NCBI RefSeq assembly: GCF_014643375.1
Contig: NZ_BMJJ01000006.1
Location: forward strand, 124,001-188,000
Source of the DNA: Aureimonas glaciei
Lineage (GTDB): Bacteria > Pseudomonadota > Alphaproteobacteria > Rhizobiales > Rhizobiaceae
Direction: 5' to 3'
DNA length: 64,000 nucleotides
Position 1 is the stretch's first letter. Each line of letters starts with the position of its first letter. Made by a program: the position numbers and the translations under genes. The notes below the pieces were generated by a model that did no database searches, was not told where the DNA came from, and saw only the letters and a program-made list of their open reading frames with translations. This document shows positions 37,639 through 46,100 of this stretch, in pieces.

Positions 37639-39420
37639 TCATCCCGTCGAAATGACAGCCGGTGTCTCCCAGGTCTGTGCTGTCGTCGGCGCGAGCGGGG
37701 CGATGAGGCGGGGGTAATGATGCGGCTGGCGCATCAGGACGAGATCCTTCCGCCGGACGACATGGGTCGGGTAGACGCTGCCGAGATTGCCCGTGTCGGC
37801 GGACAGCACCGCCAGCCGGCGGTTGCCGGCGACCACCGCCTCCTGCCGCGGAAAGGCAAAACTGTCGGGACCGAAGACGCCGCTGTGGCTGGGCGCGCCC
37901 GAGGCGGGGCGGGCGTTCGCGAAGGCGAAATAGCAGTTGTTCTCGCCGCCGCGCACGCGGAAATGATGCCAGTGCAGGGGATCGGCGCCGGTCGGGATCG
38001 GTGCGGGCTGCACGACCAGCGTGCCGCCATGCTGGCCATGGAAACCGCCGTCGATCGCCGCCGGGCAGGCGATGACGTCGCAGCCGCGCAACGCCAGCAC
38101 CCGGCCGACTTCTGGAAAGCTCGCATCATGGCCGACCATCACGCCGAGCCGGGCGAAGGGCAGGTCGACGACCGTGAAATCGTCGCCCGGCGTCGCCCAG
38201 GCCCGGTCGGCGGCCGTGACATGCGTCTGGCGGGCGACGCCGAGGAGGCCGGCGGGGCCGCAGACGATGGCGGCGTTGAAGACCTGGCCGCCCTCGCGGA
38301 GCGCCAGACCGGCAACCATGTGCAGCCCGGTCTTTTCGGTCAGAGCCAGGAGATCGTGCACCCGCGGATCGTCCAGCCCGATGGCCGTCTCGCCGGGCGC
38401 CTCCAGCCCGGTCAGGCAGCGCTCCGGCAGGACCAGGAGTTCGGCACCCTCCGCAAGGGTCTCGTCCGCGAGTTCCCGGATGGTGGCGAGATTGGTCGCC
38501 GCGTCGCGTGACGGGGAGAATTCGCCGACGGCGATCCTGGCCTTTCGCCCCTCGGGAAGCGGTTTTTCGCCGTACAGGCGAAAAAAGTCGCCGGGATTCC
38601 AGCTGAACGTGTTGGTGAGAAGCTCCATGTAGAGCGCCGGCCGCCGCTGCTCGAAGACGGGTTCGCCGAACACCATGCCCGTGCCGGGGCCGGCCGGATC
38701 GACGGTCGCGACGACGAAGCCGTCTCCGGAATCGATCGCGGCGAGTATCGCCCCGTCCGGTCCGATGATGCAGGAGCCGCCCGAGAACTGGACACCGCGC
38801 TCGAGCCCCCAGCGATTGCTCTCGACGAGATGCACGCCGTTCTCGAAGGCCCGGCTGATCCAGTAGGGGGCGGGCGTGCGCTCGGCCAGCCAGTTGGAGA
38901 TATGGCAGATCACCTCGGCGCCGCCGAGCGCGACGAGCCGCGCCGTCTCGACGAAATGGATGTCCATGCAGATGAGGAGGGCGATGCGGCCGAGGGGCGT
39001 TTCGAACACCTGGTGGCCGAGATCGCCGGAGGCCGCCCACTTCGGCTCGCTGATGTAGGGATGCGTCTTGCGGTGGGTGCCGACGACGCCGTCCGGCCCG
39101 ATCAGCACGGCGCTGTTGTAATAGAGGTCCGTCGCCGGATCGACCTCGGGCAGGCCGATGACGATGTGGATGCCGAGCCGCTTGGCGAGGGCCGCGAAGC
39201 GGTCTGTGGTCGGGCCTGGCACCGGCTCGACCATCGGCTTCACCTCCGCCCGGTCGAACCAGCAATAGCCGGTCGTTCCCATTTCGGGCGTGACGATCAG
39301 TTTTCCGCCCGCCGCGGCGGCTTCTTCCACGAGGGCGAGAAGGCCCGCGATGTTCGCCTCCTTCGCGCCGAGACTCGGCTCGAATTGCACGGCGGCGGCC
39401 TGGAAGGCGGGACTCGGCAT
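37639..39420 (-). CDS. Tandem nitrilase-fold (carbon-nitrogen hydrolase) protein with a degenerate second domain
   Basis: This 593-residue protein is two nitrilase-superfamily domains in series. Domain 1 (about 1-265) has an intact Glu-Lys-Cys triad: E46 (VTPEMGTTGY), K118 (THRKTHPY), C151 (LLICMDIHF). Domain 2 (about 295-575) keeps E333 (VLPERCLTG) but has Q398 in place of Lys (ARQTHVT) and G430 in place of Cys (VMVGHDASFPE), so it cannot hydrolyse by the known mechanism. Family members usually have one domain of about 270-330 residues. Domain 1 probably hydrolyses an amide, nitrile or carbamoyl compound next to the formamidase. It lies 84 bases after the formamidase gene on the same strand. 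Confidence 0.85.
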   Translation of the reverse strand: MPSPAFQAAAVQFEPSLGAKEANIAGLLALVEEAAAAGGKLIVTPEMGTTGYCWFDRAEVKPMVEPVPGPTTDRFAALAKRLGIHIVIGLPEVDPATDLYYNSAVLIGPDGVVGTHRKTHPYISEPKWAASGDLGHQVFETPLGRIALLICMDIHFVETARLVALGGAEVICHISNWLAERTPAPYWISRAFENGVHLVESNRWGLERGVQFSGGSCIIGPDGAILAAIDSGDGFVVATVDPAGPGTGMVFGEPVFEQRRPALYMELLTNTFSWNPGDFFRLYGEKPLPEGRKARIAVGEFSPSRDAATNLATIRELADETLAEGAELLVLPERCLTGLEAPGETAIGLDDPRVHDLLALTEKTGLHMVAGLALREGGQVFNAAIVCGPAGLLGVARQTHVTAADRAWATPGDDFTVVDLPFARLGVMVGHDASFPEVGRVLALRGCDVIACPAAIDGGFHGQHGGTLVVQPAPIPTGADPLHWHHFRVRGGENNCYFAFANARPASGAPSHSGVFGPDSFAFPRQEAVVAGNRRLAVLSADTGNLGSVYPTHVVRRKDLVLMRQPHHYPRLIAPLAPTTAQTWETPAVISTG

Positions 39421-39504
39421 GGCGGCATCCTGGCGGGAGGAATCTCTGGATCCCCGGGGCGCCTGAAAGGCCAGAGGCCCTCGGCACCCCGGCGAAAACG
39501 GCTG

Positions 39505-40503
39505 TCAGCGGGGCGAGCCGACGATGCTTTTGAGGACGGAGGCGCCCATGGTGTATTTCGGGTCGACCATGTTGCCGAGGCGGACGCGGCCGCACTGCGT
39601 GAGCAGCATGTAGGCGTCGATCTCGTCGAATCCGAAATCGGCGGCCATCCACCGGATCAGCTCGCGATAGGCCTGGCGCGTCGCATCCTCCATCGGCCGG
39701 GCCGAGCCGATGGTCATGAAGAACTTGTCGTTCTCCAGCCGCGGCGTCTTGATCGTCCAGCCCTTGATCAGGTCGATCTTCAGCGTCGTCACGGTCGGGT
39801 GCTCGATGGCGACGCCGCAGAGCTCGCCGTCGCCCTGCGCGGCATGGCAGTCGCCGACATAGAGATAGGCGCCGGCGGTGTTCACCGGTAGGTAGATGAC
39901 GGCGCCGGGCGCGACGTCCGGCAGATCCATGTTGCCGCCGTAATAGTCCGGGACGAGCGAGGAGATCGCCTCGATCTCCGGCGCGGTGCCGATGGTGCCG
40001 ATGAAGGGCTCGTAGGGCAAAGTGATGCGGTCGTTCCACTTCACGCCGGTGACGGGATCGACATGCAGCTTCTTGACCCGCTCCGGGAGCGGCGCGGTGA
40101 GGAGGGCGGTGTCGTGCGTCGGCACCAGGCCGCCGAATTCCGGCATGATCACGGTGGTGCCGCAGGGCTGCGGTCCGCGCGGGACGATGCTGTCGATATA
40201 GACCGCGAGCGTGTCGCCCTTCTCGGCGCCGTTGACCCAGATCGGCCCGTTCTGCGGGTTGAGATAGGGAAAATTCAGGATCTCGCTCGGTCTGTCGGTC
40301 TCGTGCCGGATCGCGCCCTCGAAGGCGTCGTGCGTCTCGGCGGAAACGACGGCGCCGGGATCGACCCGCAGGATCGGATCGACGAAGGCGCCGTAGACAT
40401 AGTGGTACTTGCCCTGGCTTTCCTCGGTGATGGCGTAGGTCTCGCCGGCCTTGCCGCGGGCCACGCCCTTGCGGGCCATGATCGAATCGTCGAACCAGTT
40501 CAT
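39505..40503 (-). CDS. fmdA: Acetamidase/formamidase family amidohydrolase
   Basis: A 332-residue member of the FmdA/AmdA family, with 'GPIWVNGAEKGDTLAVYID', 'GDCHAAQGDGELCGVAIEHPTVTTLKIDL' (the conserved metal-binding and substrate region) and 'YMLLTQCGRVRLGNMVDPKYTMGASV' at the C-terminus. It hydrolyses formamide or short aliphatic amides to acid and ammonia. GGAGGAG precedes the ATG at 40503. It lies between the ATPase genes of an amide-type ABC importer and the nitrilase gene, in an AmiC/AmiR-headed locus, which supports the assignment. Confidence 0.87.
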   Translation of the reverse strand: MNWFDDSIMARKGVARGKAGETYAITEESQGKYHYVYGAFVDPILRVDPGAVVSAETHDAFEGAIRHETDRPSEILNFPYLNPQNGPIWVNGAEKGDTLAVYIDSIVPRGPQPCGTTVIMPEFGGLVPTHDTALLTAPLPERVKKLHVDPVTGVKWNDRITLPYEPFIGTIGTAPEIEAISSLVPDYYGGNMDLPDVAPGAVIYLPVNTAGAYLYVGDCHAAQGDGELCGVAIEHPTVTTLKIDLIKGWTIKTPRLENDKFFMTIGSARPMEDATRQAYRELIRWMAADFGFDEIDAYMLLTQCGRVRLGNMVDPKYTMGASVLKSIVGSPR

Positions 40504-40525
40504 GTCTCTCTCCTCCATTCTTTTG

Positions 40526-41242
40526 TCAGACGGCCAGGAAGCGGCGGACGGCATCGCGGTCCTCCAGCGTCTCGGGCGGGATTTCGTCGGTGATGCGGCC
40601 CTTGTCCATGACGTAGCAGCGCTGCGCCATGGCCCGGATCATGTCGATGTTCTGCTCGACGAAGACGATCGACACCCCGGTCTTGAGGTTCAGCTCGACC
40701 ATGATGCGGGCGATGTCCTGGACGATGTTCGGCTGGATCCCTTCCGACGGTTCGTCGAGCAGGATCAGCGACGGGCTGCCCATCAGCACGCGGCCGATGG
40801 CGAGCTGCTGCTGCTGGCCGCCGGACAGGGTGCCGGCGCGCTGGTCGCGGCGCTCGGAGAGGATCGGGAAATAGCCGAAAATTTCCTCGATCCGGCCCTC
40901 GGGCGCCGCCTTTCCGGAGATCGACAGGCCGACGGCGAGGTTCTCGAACACGCTCATGCGCGGGAAGACGTCGCGGCCCTGCGGCACATAGCCGATGCCG
41001 AGGCGGGCCCGCTTGTGGGCGGCGAGTGCGTCGATCGCGGTGCCGCCGAAGACGACGGAGCCCTTGTCGGTCGGCAAAAGGCCGATCAGGCTTTTCATCA
41101 GCGTCGACTTGCCGACGCCGTTGCGGCCGATCACGGCGACGATCTCGCCCGCCCGGACGTCCATGTCGACGCCCTGCAGCACCGGCTTGCCGCCATAGCC
41201 CGACCAGAGACCGACGGTGTTGAGAAGGATCTCAGTGCGCAT
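40526..41242 (-). CDS. Amide/urea-type ABC transporter ATPase (UrtE/FmdF-like)
   Basis: A 238-residue ATPase with Walker A 'GRNGVGKSTLMKS', signature 'LSGGQQQQLAIGRVLM' and Walker B 'LILLDEPSEGIQPNIVQDI'. The EPSEGIQP wording is typical of the UrtE group rather than LivF. It overlaps the preceding ATPase gene by about 11 bases. It is part of the importer for short amides or urea. Confidence 0.87.
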   Translation of the reverse strand: MRTEILLNTVGLWSGYGGKPVLQGVDMDVRAGEIVAVIGRNGVGKSTLMKSLIGLLPTDKGSVVFGGTAIDALAAHKRARLGIGYVPQGRDVFPRMSVFENLAVGLSISGKAAPEGRIEEIFGYFPILSERRDQRAGTLSGGQQQQLAIGRVLMGSPSLILLDEPSEGIQPNIVQDIARIMVELNLKTGVSIVFVEQNIDMIRAMAQRCYVMDKGRITDEIPPETLEDRDAVRRFLAV

Positions 41243-41951
41243 CGGACTGCCCCAGATAGATGGCGGCGACCCGGTCGTCCGCGACGATCTCGTCGATCGT
41301 CCCTTGCGCGAAGATCTTGCCGAAATGCAGCACGGTGACCTTGCGGGCGATCTGGCGGACGAAGGCCATGTCGTGCTCGACGGCCAGCACCGTGACGCCG
41401 CCGGCGTTCAGCGCCTGCACCATCTCGCCGGTCGCATGCGTCTCGTCCGGCGTCATGCCGGCGGTCGGCTCGTCGAGCAGCAGGAGTTCCGGCTTCAGGC
41501 TGATCGCCATGCCGATCTCCAGCCACTGCTTCTGGCCGTGGCTGAGATTGCCGGCGAGCTGCGTGGCCGCATCGGTGAGGTTGAGGAAGGTCAGGAGTCG
41601 GTCGATCTCGGCGTTAAGGTCCGCCTTGGCGAGATGGTGCTGCAGCGCGATTTCGAGGTTCTGCCGGACGCTCAGCGCCTTGAAGATGCCCGGCACCTGG
41701 AATTTCACCGAAATGCCGCGGCGGATGCGCTCGAAGGGTTTGCGCTTGGTGATGTCCTCGCCCTTGTAGAGGATCTGCCCGCTCGTCGGCAGGTGCTCGC
41801 CGAGGACGAGGCGGAAGAAGGTGCTCTTGCCGGCGCCGTTCGGCCCGATCAGGCAGTGGATCTCGCCGGGTTCGAGCGCGAAGTCGACGCCGCCGGTGAC
41901 GTGCAGGCCGCCGAACCACTTGTTGAGGGCCCGTGTTTCGAGGATCGCCAT
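41232..41951 (-). CDS. Amide/urea-type ABC transporter ATPase (UrtD-like)
   Basis: A 239-residue ATPase with Walker A 'GPNGAGKSTFFRL', signature 'LSHGQKQWLEIGMAI' and Walker B 'LLLLDEPTAGMTPDET', diagnostic of the UrtD branch. The ATG at 41951 shares one base with the stop of the upstream permease gene (TGATG). The frame open further upstream is a shadow of that permease. Confidence 0.88.
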   Translation of the reverse strand: MAILETRALNKWFGGLHVTGGVDFALEPGEIHCLIGPNGAGKSTFFRLVLGEHLPTSGQILYKGEDITKRKPFERIRRGISVKFQVPGIFKALSVRQNLEIALQHHLAKADLNAEIDRLLTFLNLTDAATQLAGNLSHGQKQWLEIGMAISLKPELLLLDEPTAGMTPDETHATGEMVQALNAGGVTVLAVEHDMAFVRQIARKVTVLHFGKIFAQGTIDEIVADDRVAAIYLGQSDAH

Positions 41952-43027
41952 CAGCCTTCTCCCCGCACGGGCCTGCGCCTGAACACTCTTGCGACCACCG
42001 AGCCGAGCCCCAGGATGATGCCGCGGGGCGCGACGAGGACGGTGACGACGAGCAGAAAGCCCATGACGACCAGCGCGTACTGGCTGCCGTAGATGGTCAG
42101 CGCCTGGAAACCGGCGAGGACGAGCAGCGTGCCGAGCAGCGTCGCCGTGAGATCGCTGCGACCGCCGACGGCGACCCAGACGATCGGCAGCGCCGCTGCG
42201 GTCATGCCCATCGAGGAGGGCGTGATGTACTGGCCCCAGGCGGTGTAGAGGACGCCGGAGAGGCCGGCGAGGCCGGAGCCGATGACGAAGGCGCCGAGCT
42301 GGTATTTCCGGATGTCGTAGCCGAGCATTTCCGCCCGCTCCGGGTTCTCGCGGATGGCGACGAGGACGTTTCCGAAGCGCGAGTTCACCAGCATGCGCAG
42401 GGCGAGATAGGCGATCACCATCAACGCGAGGGTGACGTAGTAGAGGCCGACATCGGGAAACAGCGTGATGTCGCCGCCGGGGAAGGGGATGGTCAGCGGC
42501 GACATGCCGCCCATGCCGTTGAAGCCGTTGAGACGGGCGGTGCCGATCTTCCATTCCGGACCCGCCGTCTGCGCCATGAAGCGTTCGAGGACGAGCGTGA
42601 CGGACAGCGTGACGATGCCGAGGAAGACGCCGCTGATCCGCCCGAAGAACAGGAAATAGCCGAGCACGGCGGCAAACAGCGCCGAGATCGCCACCGCGGC
42701 GACAAGGGCGAAGACGGTCAGGCCGTAGGCGTCGCCGAGATTGATCGCGATGATGCCATAGGCATAGGCCGCGACGCCGAAGAAGGCGGTCTGGCCGAAG
42801 GAGAGCGCGCCGCCATAGCCCCAGATCAGGCTGAGCCCGAGCGCCATGAAGGTCCAGTTGAAGAAGTAGACGTTGTTGCCGACGTCGTAGCCGTCGGCAA
42901 ACAGCGGATAGGCGCAGGCCAGAACGAGGACGAGGGCGAAGGCGGACCAGAAGCCGCGGCCGCGACCCAGGGTCTGCGGGCCCTCGATGAGCGACAGCGT
43001 CGATGCCAGACGGGAAGGCGCGGCCAT
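41951..43027 (-). CDS. Amide/urea-type ABC transporter permease (UrtC-like)
   Basis: A 358-residue membrane protein with about nine hydrophobic segments, 'WTFMALGLSLIWGYGGALSFGQTAFFGVAAYAYG' (UrtC signature) and 'RENPERAEMLGYDIRKYQLGAFVIGSGLAGL'. One base separates it from the UrtB-like gene. It is longer at the N-terminus than LivM, as is usual for UrtC. Confidence 0.88.
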   Translation of the reverse strand: MAAPSRLASTLSLIEGPQTLGRGRGFWSAFALVLVLACAYPLFADGYDVGNNVYFFNWTFMALGLSLIWGYGGALSFGQTAFFGVAAYAYGIIAINLGDAYGLTVFALVAAVAISALFAAVLGYFLFFGRISGVFLGIVTLSVTLVLERFMAQTAGPEWKIGTARLNGFNGMGGMSPLTIPFPGGDITLFPDVGLYYVTLALMVIAYLALRMLVNSRFGNVLVAIRENPERAEMLGYDIRKYQLGAFVIGSGLAGLSGVLYTAWGQYITPSSMGMTAAALPIVWVAVGGRSDLTATLLGTLLVLAGFQALTIYGSQYALVVMGFLLVVTVLVAPRGIILGLGSVVARVFRRRPVRGEG

Positions 43028-43028
43028 C

Positions 43029-43901
43029 TCAGCTCCTCTCCCGCAGGATCCAGCCCGACAGGCCGCGCGGCAGGATGCGGATGACGATGATGACGGCGAC
43101 GAGGAGGCCGATCTGGCCGGCCATCTGGCCCTGCCAGGAGGTCAGCGCGGCCTTGGCGATGCCGAGAATGGCCGCGGCCGGAGCGGTGCCGAGAAAGATG
43201 TCGGCGCCGCCGACGACGACGGTGACGAAGGCCTCGACCACGAAGGTGCTGCCCATGGTCGGCACCAGCGTCATCGTCGGCGCGTAGAGCCCGCCGCAGA
43301 GGCCAGCGAGCGCCGCGCCGAGGCCGAAAGTGAGGCTGTAGATCAGCCGCGTGTCGACGCCGAGCGCCTCGGCGATGTGCGGCACCTGGATGGTCGCCCG
43401 GGCGAGGATGCCGAAGCGCGTGCGGGTGAAGATCAGGAACAGGAGGGCGAGGGTCGCCAGCGCGGCGCCCATCAGCACGAGGCGATAGACGGAATAGGAA
43501 TAGGGGCCGACCTCGAAGCTGCCGAAGGGCGTGCCGGAGCCCTGCATCGTCGAGCCGAGGAGGATCAGCGTGCCTTGCGTCGCGATCATCGAGATGCCCC
43601 AGGTGGCGACGATGGTGTCGAGCGGCCGGTCGTAGAGATGACGGATGACGAGCCGCTCCAGCGCCATGCCGACGAGACCGGCGACCGCCATGCCGACGAG
43701 GATCGACAGCGGCAGGGGCAGGCCGAGATGCGTCGCCGTCGTCGAGACATAGGCGCCGCAGAGGATGAATTCGCCATGCGCGAGGTTGATCACGCCCATC
43801 ATGCCGAAGATCACGGCGAGGCCGCAGGCGGAGAGAACGAGAAAGGCGAAGGCGTCGCCGGACTGGTAGAGGAAGCTGAAGACGGCGTGCAACGCGTCCA
43901 T
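43029..43901 (-). CDS. Amide/urea-type ABC transporter permease (UrtB-like)
   Basis: A 290-residue membrane protein with 'GLAVIFGMMGVINLAHGEFILCGAY' (UrtB hallmark: GMMGVINLAHGE) and 'VVVGGADIFLGTAPAAAILGIAKAA' near the C-terminus. It is shorter than many UrtB proteins because it lacks their long N-terminal periplasmic extension, which favours an amide rather than a strict urea system. It follows the binding-protein gene after a 103-bp gap holding a stable hairpin. Confidence 0.87.
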   Translation of the reverse strand: MDALHAVFSFLYQSGDAFAFLVLSACGLAVIFGMMGVINLAHGEFILCGAYVSTTATHLGLPLPLSILVGMAVAGLVGMALERLVIRHLYDRPLDTIVATWGISMIATQGTLILLGSTMQGSGTPFGSFEVGPYSYSVYRLVLMGAALATLALLFLIFTRTRFGILARATIQVPHIAEALGVDTRLIYSLTFGLGAALAGLCGGLYAPTMTLVPTMGSTFVVEAFVTVVVGGADIFLGTAPAAAILGIAKAALTSWQGQMAGQIGLLVAVIIVIRILPRGLSGWILRERS

Positions 43902-43928
43902 GCGAAATCCTTGTGGGCGAGGGGAAGT

Positions 43929-43960
43929 CCGTCCGGCTTTGCCGAAGCGGCGCCGGACGG
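43929..43960 (-). repeat. Perfect 9-bp-stem hairpin between binding-protein and permease genes
   Basis: CCGTCCGGC (43929-43937) pairs exactly with GCCGGACGG (43952-43960). It lies between the amide-binding protein stop and the UrtB-like start, in the same operon position as the dyads at 13071, 35726 and 55463. No T-tract follows, so it may limit readthrough or protect the upstream mRNA end. Confidence 0.55.
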
Positions 43961-44004
43961 CGAGGCGGGGAGGGACGCGAGAAACGCGCGCCCCTCCGGC
44001 GCGA

Positions 44005-45234
44005 TCAGCCCTTCGGGGGCGGGTTCGACGGCGTGTACTGCGCCTCGGGATTGCTCTTGGTCAGGTCGCAGCCCGCCTCGCCGAGCCAGTAGGGCTTGAT
44101 GTCCTGCCAGACCTTCGGGAAGGTGATCGAGTGATCGTCGCCGACTTTGGCGAGGTAGATCGTGTGCGACATGTGCTGGCTCTTCGGGTCGATGCAGACC
44201 CGGCCTTCCGGCGCGTCCATGCAGACGTCGCCCTCGGCGATCACCTTGCGGATGGCGTCGTGATCGGTCGACTTCGCCCGCTCGACCATCTGCTTGTAGA
44301 GATAGACGGCGAGATAGGAGTTTTCGGCCTCCTGGTTGACGTAGGGCTCGTCCGGGAATTTCGCCTTCCACTTGGCGAGGAAGGCCTTGCTCTCCGGCGT
44401 GTCGACTTCCTCGATGTAGTTGGTGGTGACGTACATGTTGGCGAGCGACGGTGGCTTGAAGCGCTTGTGCTCGTAGCCCTGGCCGACATTGACCGAGGAG
44501 GCCATCGGCACCTTCAGGTTCGCCGCGCCCGCCTGCTCGTAATAGGAGGCCTGGGCGGTGCCGACGAGCAGCGTGACGAGGACGTCGGGCTTGGCGGTCT
44601 GGATGTTCTGGATGGTCTGCGAGAACTGCGACACGCCGAGCGGGATGAACTCCTCGCCGGCCATCTCGCCGCCGTTCTCCTTGACGATGTTGCGCACCCA
44701 TTCGGCCGAGATCTGGCCGAAATTGTAGTCGGCGGCGATCGTGTAGACCTTCTTGCCGTACTTCTCCATCATGTAGGGGATGAGCGTCGAGAACTGCTGC
44801 TCGGGCACCGCGCCGGTGACGATCATGTTGGCGTCGCAGACCCCGCCCTCGTACTGGTTGTTGTAGAAGGCGAGGCCCTTGAACTGGTCGACGATCGGCC
44901 GGTAGGCCTCGCGCGAGGCCGAGGAGAAGCCGGCGAAGACGGCGTCGACCTTATCGCGCTGCAGGACGCGGCGCATGAACTCCTGGTAGCGCGTGTTGTC
45001 CGACTGGGTGTCGTAGATGACGAGCTCCAGCGGCCGCCCGTCGATGCCGCCGCCGGCATTGATCTCTTCCGCCGCGAGCTGGATGCCGTGGACCTTGCCG
45101 ATGGTGGCAACGGCAAAATCGCCGGACTGGTCTTCGAGCACGCCGAGCTTGATCGGATCGGCGGCGAAGGCGGCGCTGGAAACGAGCAGCATGGTGCCGA
45201 GCGCCGCGAGGGCGCCTGAGGCTCTGAATCGCAT
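44005..45234 (-). CDS. Periplasmic amide/urea-binding protein (UrtA/FmdD-like)
   Basis: A 409-residue binding protein with a Sec signal peptide (residues about 1-25, ending AAFA before ADPIKLG). It has 'GVLEDQSGDFAVATIGKVHGIQLAAEEINAGGGIDGRPLE' and 'AEYNFG'-like 'AADYNFGQISAEWVRNIV', which are typical of the UrtA/short-chain amide-binding group. It heads the importer operon, directly downstream of the amiC-amiR pair and a 212-bp leader, so it is the first gene that AmiR would control by antitermination. Confidence 0.87.
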   Translation of the reverse strand: MRFRASGALAALGTMLLVSSAAFAADPIKLGVLEDQSGDFAVATIGKVHGIQLAAEEINAGGGIDGRPLELVIYDTQSDNTRYQEFMRRVLQRDKVDAVFAGFSSASREAYRPIVDQFKGLAFYNNQYEGGVCDANMIVTGAVPEQQFSTLIPYMMEKYGKKVYTIAADYNFGQISAEWVRNIVKENGGEMAGEEFIPLGVSQFSQTIQNIQTAKPDVLVTLLVGTAQASYYEQAGAANLKVPMASSVNVGQGYEHKRFKPPSLANMYVTTNYIEEVDTPESKAFLAKWKAKFPDEPYVNQEAENSYLAVYLYKQMVERAKSTDHDAIRKVIAEGDVCMDAPEGRVCIDPKSQHMSHTIYLAKVGDDHSITFPKVWQDIKPYWLGEAGCDLTKSNPEAQYTPSNPPPKG

Positions 45235-45352
45235 GAAGGGCTCCTTGGTTGACGGGCCGGCAGGCTCCCGGAGGGGCGAGGCCGGCGGTTCGAGGGCGAG
45301 CGGGGTCGGTGGCCGGCGCGGGTGCTCCTTCCGCGGCCTTCCCTGGCGTTTC

Positions 45353-45375
45353 GGAGGAGCGGACATTGGTCCTCC
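45353..45375 (-). promoter_or_regulatory. Stem-loop in the leader between amiR and the amide-binding protein gene
   Basis: On the minus strand GGAGGA...TCCTCC encloses GGAC-CAAT-GTCC, giving a hairpin about 120 bases before the binding-protein start in the 212-bp leader (45235-45446). A smaller hairpin, GGTCC-TTCGCG-GGACC, lies just after the amiR stop. ANTAR proteins such as AmiR bind paired hexaloop hairpins in leader RNA to prevent termination. The TTCGCG loop has six bases but not the usual A and G positions, so assignment is tentative. Confidence 0.35.
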
Positions 45376-45446
45376 GAGATGAAGCTCTGAAGGGCGGTCG
45401 GCCCTGAGCCGAAGCGCCGGACGGCGGTCCCGCGAAGGACCCGCGC

Positions 45447-46100
45447 CTATTCCCCGATGCCCTGCCGAGGCACGGCCGCGGCGTCGCAGGGGGCTTCCTC
45501 GCCGGCCCATTGCTGGACCAGCATTTCGCTCAGCGTCTCGACGCTGACCCGGAGGCGCATGCTCTCGCGCCGCAGCCGCTCATAGGCGATCTCGTCGCTG
45601 ACATGCTCTGTTGTGACGATGCCGACGACCGCCTTGACGACATGCCGGCGCTGGCGCCGACGCTGCTCGTGCTCGGCGATGTCGGAGAGCATGCGGCGGC
45701 GGCGGGCAAAGGCGTTGACGCCGAGAACCAGCGCCGAATAGAGCGTCGCGCCGTGCACGGGCTTCGGCACGAAGGCCGTCGCGCCGATCTGGATCAGCGC
45801 CTTCAGCCGGCTCGGCGCCTCGACGCCGACGATGCCGACCACGGGGATCGGCGGCACCGCGCCGAGCCCCGCCGGCCACTGCAGCGGCCGGTGCAGGTCG
45901 CCGTCGACGAAGAGGATGTCACGCTCGGGGTCGAGATCCTCGAGCGGCAGAGAGACCTCGTCGTCGACGAGGGCCAGGGTGGTCACGGCGAGGCCGAGCT
46001 TCGGCAGCGTCGCTTCCAGCGCCTCGAGCGCGCGGCTGTCGCGCGACACCAGCAGTGCCCGGCACTGGCTGAAATTCTGGACGAAGCGGGGCGGGCTCAC
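45447..46100 (-). CDS. amiR: ANTAR-domain antitermination regulator (AmiR-like)
   Basis: A 217-residue AmiR-type regulator. The N-terminal part is a receiver-like domain ('ILFVDGDLHRPLQW', 'VVGIVGVEAPSRLKALIQIGATAFVPKPV'); the C-terminal 70 residues form a coiled-coil and ANTAR domain ('AEHEQRRRQRRHVVKAVVGIVTTEHVSDEIAYERLRRESMR'). AmiR binds leader RNA and prevents premature termination when released by AmiC. The GTG start at 46100 overlaps the amiC stop (GTGA), as expected for partners made in equal amounts. Confidence 0.88.
   Translation of the reverse strand: MSPPRFVQNFSQCRALLVSRDSRALEALEATLPKLGLAVTTLALVDDEVSLPLEDLDPERDILFVDGDLHRPLQWPAGLGAVPPIPVVGIVGVEAPSRLKALIQIGATAFVPKPVHGATLYSALVLGVNAFARRRRMLSDIAEHEQRRRQRRHVVKAVVGIVTTEHVSDEIAYERLRRESMRLRVSVETLSEMLVQQWAGEEAPCDAAAVPRQGIGE

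Noticed and set aside
37266-37655. 129-codon + frame upstream of the nitrilase stop
   Set aside because: No ribosome-binding site or recognisable family, and it overlaps the nitrilase gene end; mentioned only as an unplaced open tail.
38126-40039. 637-codon minus frame overlapping nitrilase and formamidase genes
   Set aside because: Different frame from both real genes, composition dominated by Arg/Gly/His, no motifs.
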